64,000 bases of DNA, taken from Capillidium heterosporum (taxonomy: Eukaryota; Entomophthoromycota; Entomophthoromycetes; Entomophthorales; Capillidiaceae). Of this stretch, positions 57,873 through 64,000 are shown one piece after another. Where the stretch lies: contig WBMQ01000009.1 of NCBI GenBank assembly GCA_016630905.1, positions 1,240,001 to 1,304,000 of the forward strand, given 5' to 3'. The notes under the pieces were generated by a model that worked only from the letters and a program-made list of their open reading frames with translations, was not told the origin of the DNA and did no database searches. Position 1 is the stretch's first letter, and the number at the start of each line of letters is the position of its first letter. The position numbers and the translations under genes were made by a program.

Positions 57873-60091
57873 GTTGGAAGTTAGTATGAAGTCGTTTAAT
57901 TTATTTTGAGTTTAAACAAGTTGTACAAGTGCAATAATAAAATTTTATCTTTTCTTCTAGTTTCTTATTATGGTTGGTATTAGAATGTTGTTTTTATTAC
58001 TATACTGAAATAGTTGATAATGGGATTACTTCCATATATTTTATAAGCTTTAGCTATTCTAAATGGAATGGTACTTTGGTAGATGAAGTTTACTATATTC
58101 TTTACCATGAAAGTCATATGATAGTAGTTTTAATTTGTTTAAACATACAGTATAGCGTGTTTATAAATGACTCTTTATTGATATTGAAATTATCAAACTA
58201 CTTATATACCTATAAACTTCCAATCTGATATATTTCAGATTTAATTCAAGTTTCTATTTATATTGCTAGATTTATACCATCGATCTAAAACTACAATATC
58301 ACTATACTAGCATCGATCAACTAATTTTGTCTCCCATATTCTTACATAGACATCAAAGTAACAAAGTTTAGCTATAATACACTGACCAACTGGCTATCTA
58401 AAGAAGGGCTCTTCACAATTTTCTATATAAAATGATGATGCTAAACTTCACCAATAAAAGGTGCATTTTTACCATAAAAAACTGTTGGTATCAAAAGCGA
58501 TACAAGAAATTCTTGTTTAAAGGCATTTGGAGAATCTGTAGACTTCAACTCGTATAAATTTTCCCATAAATAACTCCCAAGCAGGCTACCAACAGTGTAA
58601 AGTATACTAGCTTCCTTCTATAGTATGTTTTTGTTTGAGCCCATAACCACCTTATAAATATTTTCTAGTTGCATTTGATAGTTGAGTAGTATTTATCTCT
58701 ATATTTAATCCAAATATGCTGTAAGTTGCAAATACAAGCTAAACTTTATAAAATTAGTACAACTGGTAAATCTGACTAATGATTCTACCCTTATAGTTTA
58801 TTACAAAAAGAACAATTGAGCAGCTATGGGTGTATCTTCTAAAGGATTAAATGTTGCTATCACTTCCTAAACTTAAATCGAACTGCTACTATCGTCACCC
58901 TCGTTATGCTAATCCAGTCATTTGAATATGTATCATCCAATTACTTTTAACTCTACCCCACTCCCACTTTCTTTTATATTCATAGTAATGTCTTGCTAGC
59001 TATCATAAAAGGCTATATTAGTTCAAATAGCTTTGGAGTTTCTATCAGCAAAAGCTTCCACTCAAGTCGTATTAACTTTCAACTAAACCAGTTTTTGGTA
59101 TTTAATAATTGCATTATAGAAAATTATAGGTAGATCCAATTCCCTTTTAATAAAGACCATTTCAAAATTTACAATTTTACTTTATATACGTACCAATTTT
59201 TCCTGCTTGGGAGTTGATTTCACATTGTCCTCCAAACTGTATCGGTGCATTAGTTGTTCATATCTGTGCCAAGTCAGACATCCTTTTTCCATATTTAAAA
59301 TACGTAGTTATACTCATACCTATCAACATTTTCTAAAACCTTGTATCATCAGACAAAGTACAGAGAATAGATGGTTAAATATAGCAACTGGGAAGTTACC
59401 AGTAATCAATTTAATTTTGAGGACAAGCATTAAAGTCAATTCCATTGATATCAAAATCATTTGAAGGGAAAATCTTTTACCATGGATTGGATGTTTCTCT
59501 AACGTAGTTTTTCTTGCCCTATTTATATGCTACTTAATTATAGTCATCGGATTTCAACCTAGATGGCTAATAGCTTTCTATTTGGTTTCAGTACTCTAGG
59601 TGGGATTATTATGGCCTAGTTTTATATTCTATTCAAGGTATCATACATTTTCTTTACATTTAATTTGTTAAGATAAAGAGAAGTATCAGTGTATATATTC
59701 AGTTTTTAATGAACTAGTTGTTGATACTATACATTCAGCATTAGAATTTCTTTGATGCAATGCTGGTCTTTATTTGATGAACAGGCCAATAGTCAAAGTA
59801 GCTTCGTTTGAATTCTAATATTATTTGAATTGGATTCAAAAGTCAATGCCATTTTAAATCAATGGTTTGTTCGTTAAACGTCCGAAAGCTTTAATTGTCT
59901 CTAGGATCTAGAAACTATTACTTATTGGATGATAGAAATCATCGATATAGCATCTAGCAGTGAGGCATCTTTCATTAAAGCTTTAGAAATTAGTCAAAAG
60001 TTTATTACATTTCGACGAGTCATCATTTTTATAATTAGCTTGAATGAAAAGAATTGATGATGCTATCTACCCACAACCCATCTTTTACAAA
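57873..60091. other. Gene-poor AT-rich region
   Basis: About 2.2 kb between the transporter and the CAP-H2-like gene. ORFs at 57974..58228 and 59207..59464 have random-like composition. No repeat array, tRNA or snRNA recognised. Confidence 0.4.
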
Positions 60092-61660
60092 ATGGAGACC
60101 AAGTTTAAACTTTTGGATCCAGTATTTATCAAAAAGTATATGCATTTCCTTCAGCCTTACTACGACTAACCAACTTTATAAAACTTAGAGTTCTAGTTGA
60201 AAAGAAATATTTGGAAATAGGTACTTTGTAGCAAGGAGATGAAGGTAGTTGACATAGCTTAGATATCAATTTGGAACTAGAAACCTTTTTAGCTGAATTG
60301 GCTAGTGCTAAAGCTAACATAATTCAAGGTACTTTTTACTAAAGACAATGTAATATTAACTTACAACGTAGCATCTTTGTTGATCAGTCAGGCCACCAAG
60401 ATCTACTCGTATGCCATCAATGACATCTACAAAAAAACCCATGAGCTTATTAATTCCCTCTTATACTAGGTAAAAAAAGCATAATTTGTATACGCTCATT
60501 CCTACAGTAAACTTCCCAGCTACAACACACTACCTCAATCCCAACATTCTATCGTTCCCACTTTAGATCAGATGTTGCATCTCAAACCCAGTGATATATT
60601 TACCGATACTGTTTCGGAAAGTAAAGTTTGACAGTAGAGGTTATAATAATCTCCTTAGTTTCTTTCAATATTTCTTCAAAGAGAACAGGTGCTGCTATGA
60701 GTCGTCCTAAGAGGCTCCCGCTATCCATACAACTGATCCAAGATGACTTTGCATCCGATATTATGCATAAGTATAAAACACTTGTAGATAAAAGTGGTGA
60801 GGAGTACGACATGCCTTATCACTTTATGGTAAGCTATCTTTTTTAAACATGTACTTAGAAATAAATAGATCAACCGGTTGAATGACTTTTATACCATGCC
60901 GTCCAGCTCTCTGGAAGTTCCTAGCAGACCTATCGAGGTATCAAGAGGTGGTTTTTAAAACTTTTTGTTGCTAAAATTAGATTTAGGTTTAAGTTCAACT
61001 GAAGAGATTGAGCAGGATGTCGAACTGTGGCAGGATTTGGATATTCCTCCTAATGATATATCTCCACCTATAGATGAAACATTAGAGGAAAGTAGTGTGA
61101 AACCCTCGACTTTAAGAAAATATCACTGTAAAAAGATACTACTAGGTTTACTAAATTTCAAGATTTCTTCCAGGAGCCTTACGACATGAAGAAGCGACCT
61201 AAGCGAGCAATGGGTTCGATAAGCTTACCTTGGGATCAAAATTTCCCAATTCCAGTAGAGCAAGTCGATAGCCCTGAAAAGTTAGAATTCCCATTAGGTT
61301 CTATTGAAAACGTGACCGAGTTTGGCACTTTTAACTTCGATGACCGTTGGACCAACCTACAGGTTCAATTACCTCAATTCAATTTCATACCTACTTCCGA
61401 AACCGAATTCCATATCCAAGGCTTTGAAACTAAAATTCTCGAAAAGTTTTTGGAGTACGATTTCGAACCGATGGATTTCTTTACATTAGTGGCTTTCGAT
61501 GCCGAGCGTTCAGTCGCCGGATACTTTTTAGCTATTTTACATCTAGTAAATTGTTTGTTAATATGGTTGTAGCTGATATGGACTTTTATAGGCTCAGGAA
61601 GGTAAGGTTGATATTGTTGGTGATGGTATCAATACCTTCAAAATCTTTTGGCTGCTTTAA
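60092..61660 (+). CDS. NCAPH2: Condensin II subunit CAP-H2-like kleisin (model with frame breaks)
   Basis: Exons are seen near 60092..60220, at 60263..60328, 60372..60469, 60508..60625, 60682..60838, about 60886..60945, about 60985..61545 and 61592..61660. The N-terminal kleisin helix aligns with animal CAP-H2: METKFKLLDP, EKKYLEIDINLELETFLAEL, then NIIQASLLISQATKIYSYAI against NFIEAALLIQGSACVYSKKV. A C-terminal winged-helix-like end follows: FEPMDFFTLVAFDAERSVAG, YFLAILHL, AQEGKVDIVGDGINTFKIFW. Kleisins bridge SMC2/SMC4 heads. Frames break near 60165 (junction unclear), near 60465 (+1), at about 60945 (phase unclear) and at the A5 run 61130..61134 (-1). It could be a working gene with sequence errors or a young pseudogene. 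The CAP-H2 call is by alignment from memory. Confidence 0.6.
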
Positions 61661-63422
61661 TGTCTGGAAGGTTAGTGTATCAATTCCTTATATTGAATAA
61701 AGGCTTTTATTATATACATGGACTTGTTAAGTTGTGTACTATCTTTGGAATAAAATTCACAATAGTAAATATTTGAATATGGTTTATCTAAAAAATTTAC
61801 TAATTAAATATATAAGAATTAGTAATTACTGTATGCTATATCTATCTATGTCAAAGTCAAAATGTAAATATTTTATAGTATATTGATATAAAATAACAGA
61901 ATCACAGGTCCAAATACAGAATGAAACCTCATATACTTGGATAAAGTTTACAGTAAGTGTAGTAGCTTCTAGAAAGTTGGATAAGGTTAAGTAGAATTCA
62001 TTGGGTGATTTGAAGTTGTAATTATAGATAGGTTAGAGATGCCAGGTTTACTTGGTTGCCCATGAGACGGAGCCAGGGATCTGGATCAATTGAGGTTTGG
62101 GTTGGACAGGAATTTTAAGCTTTGGGTTTTTGGTGGAGCTTTGGACCCTCAGCTCAAGGTTTAAACAAAGCAACTGTACTTGTATATTCTATGAATATAT
62201 ATATAATCAATATTTACGCAAAGTTACTGAACCTACAATGGTTAAATTTTTGTAAAGGTTATGAAGAGCTATACTCGGTTAAGCTTATCAAATTAAGGAT
62301 GCAGCGGAGATACTTTCCCAAATAGCATTCACCTAACTTGAAGTTTCTACGCCTATTATTGGGTTAAATTGGATTCCTAGTTAGCATAAGGTATAAATTG
62401 AAGCAAAGTACACACCGTACTATACTCCTTTCCTGTAACATATAATGAGGTTATCAAAGTAGCTGTTCAATTTTCAGATTCGTGCAATATACTTCTCGGT
62501 TAATGAAAAGCACTCGAATTTTTAAATTTCAACCTTACACTTATAAAATCATAAAAACTCATATCTGCCTGCATACAATAATCTCATCATTAAATTCAAT
62601 TGTTGTAGAAGTTATGGGGGATTTACTAAAAGTTCATCTGGAGTTCAATATAGGTTTCTCGATCCCAACAACATTCTTTTCCAACCTTGCTGTACCAGCT
62701 CTTTATGATAGTATCCATACGTTTGATTGGTATTCAAATTAAAGCTAGTTTCGGCTTAATCACGAAATTAGCTAATTTTCAGCTCGATTGCAGATTTGAT
62801 ACAAGGTGGATCTTTATCTGGGGTCTTGATTTCAGGTTATTTTTGTAAACTAGGATCGCGATCGATTCTTTTAGAAATTTGGGCATCAGCCATTGGTTTA
62901 GATATGCGCCATCTGACCAGACATATACCTGTAATTGGCTACTTTTGATATGAAATCATGAGCACTTACCTAGATGAGAAAGGGTGCCTTAGGCACTGAG
63001 CTATCTTCTTTTATAAGATTTTCCCTGGAACTTATTACGTTACCTTTCGGACGTTTATAAGGCGAGCCAAGATCTACATTTCATTCGTTAGTTGAAGCTT
63101 AATTCTCGATCTGTATGTTACTTTTCCCTAAATTCTATTCCATGATCTATCTTTTGAATTTGGCGATGATCCCTGTGCCAATTTCTACCCAATTAAGTTG
63201 TAGTAATAGGAAAGGTTTTCAATTAAAGTATGATAATTACCTAATTGTATGAGAGATCCAAAACTCCTAAAGTTGTCATCTCCATAAATAAGGACCATGG
63301 AAAAAAAGTAAATCATTTTTTCAAACTTAAAACCAACTTTGAGATCGCACCAGCAGTAACCTAGTACGACGACAGGGGGTTATAACAGCACTACAATTAA
63401 AGCCACATTGCTTAACGACTCA
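61661..63422. other. Gene-poor region upstream of WC-1
   Basis: About 1.75 kb. ORFs at 62122..62325 and 62482..62742 show no family or signal. The final 60 nt stay open in the WC-1 frame back to a TAA at about 63350, so an upstream WC-1 exon may start after the CAGCAG near 63350. Confidence 0.4.
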
Positions 63423-64000
63423 ATGCAAGATTTCAACCAAGATCCCAAGGCCAAGAAGGATGGCGACGTAGCTATCCAATCGGCCTTCCAACCTCAGAAC
63501 GTATAGTAAGTTTCTATTTGTTCAGTTTTCCAATTATATCACCTGGACACTAAACAATGGACGCCTTAAATTCAATTGTCAATTTTACAATTGCTATAAA
63601 CATCAACTAACAACCTTCCTAATAGTACAAACTCTTCCAACTCCGACTCACTATCGGGCATATCCCGGATGGTTCCCTACTCTTCGAACTTGAACTTTAC
63701 AACATCCAACTATGAAACATCAACTAGCAACCAGAGTGTCCCCACCACAACTCGAAACGGTGTACTTGGCATCCCGCCACCTTATGGGCCAGGAGGTCAA
63801 CTTTTACTCAACAAATCTTCGACTGGTTCAGACGGATCAGGGGGGAGACTCTGAGAACTATCTACCTTACCCCAACGACATTGACAAATTGCATAATTCA
63901 GAAAGGATAAGCTTCCCAGGCATCTATTCGAGCACCGGTTTCGACGTCCTTAGTATATTGGTCAAGTTGATCAACCGACCCAATCCCACCTTCATTTTGG
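63423..64000 (+). CDS. wc-1: White Collar-1 photoreceptor/transcription factor, 5' part
   Basis: Exon 1 (63423..about 63510, possibly extending upstream) and exon 2 (from about 63626) encode a polar Ser/Thr/Asn-rich N-terminus, then FPGIYSSTGFDVLSILVKLI and NRPNPTFIL, the segment that directly precedes the blue-light LOV domain in WC-1 proteins (GxYSxxGFDxLSILxRxxxRPNP). The LOV/PAS and GATA zinc finger lie beyond the window. WC-1 with WC-2 forms the fungal blue-light receptor complex. A +1 frame break sits in the G6 run 63840..63845: one G fewer joins GSDGSG to DSENYLPYPNDIDK. Confidence 0.85.

Noticed and set aside
61135-61172. A 28 to 38-nt intron in the CAP-H2-like gene before EPYDMKKR
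   Set aside because: The intervening DNA reads as good protein (FTKFQDFFQEPYD) in the downstream frame, so one missing A at the A5 run explains it without splicing.
1-64000. CRISPR arrays, insertion sequences, LTR elements or viral remnants
   Set aside because: No spaced direct repeats, terminal repeats, reverse transcriptase, integrase, transposase or capsid motifs were seen in any frame I read.
1-64000. An alternative genetic code with stop reassignment
   Set aside because: All three stops end conserved proteins at the right place and no conserved exon contains an in-frame stop needing readthrough apart from single-base frame breaks.

Overview
The window looks like nuclear DNA of an early-diverging (non-Dikarya) fungus. 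It is AT-rich. Genes are split by many very short introns (mostly 36-55 nt). The gene set is fungal: an Sla1 endocytic adaptor, an Ett1 homologue, a UPF0658 Golgi protein, Tam41, a sucrase/ferredoxin-like protein and the start of a White Collar-1 photoreceptor. A CCDC6-like protein, a furin-like cysteine-rich membrane protein and a condensin II CAP-H2-like subunit fit an early branch better than Ascomycota or Basidiomycota. An entomophthoralean or related zygomycete is my inference, not something read from a marker gene.

Layout. 0-9 kb: 3' end of DTD1, an ankyrin protein, a cysteine-rich membrane protein, tRNA-Pro(CGG), a six-exon NEDD8 gene, an FYR-domain nuclear protein, tRNA-Ser(CGA) and a membrane RING-H2 protein. 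9.9-17.7 kb: SLA1 and a CCDC6-like coiled-coil gene. 18.2-27.3 kb: a dense block with EMC5 and TAM41 (divergent), a sucrase/ferredoxin-like gene and a C2 protein (divergent), BUD32, a TspO-like membrane protein and a UPF0658 protein. 27.3-34.7 kb: gene-poor, with lineage-specific small proteins. 34.7-41.7 kb: ASCC1, ETT1 and two uncharacterised genes, all on the minus strand. 41.7-47.3 kb: gene-poor, with a decayed copy of the 31.8 kb gene and a small HMG/YABBY-like gene. 47.3-51.7 kb: PFDN6 and HUL5/UBE3C (divergent). 54-57.9 kb: an intron-poor ABCB-type transporter. 60-61.7 kb: a CAP-H2-like gene. 63.4 kb to the edge: the 5' part of WC-1.

Several genes belong to protein homeostasis: NEDD8, RING, HUL5, prefoldin 6 and EMC5. 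Two (BUD32, DTD1) act on tRNA. They look like an ordinary mixed housekeeping neighbourhood; no operon-like or pathway cluster is evident, and no viral or transposon remains were recognised.

The most striking sequence-wide signal is that many otherwise intact conserved genes (RING, SLA1 twice, CCDC6, ASCC1, HUL5, ABC transporter, CAP-H2, WC-1) carry a single-base frame break, often in a homopolymer. This is most simply assembly error, but every gene model here depends on it. The splice sites are also unusual: repeated AAG acceptors, many GTAC donors, tiny exons and at least one candidate 25-nt intron.
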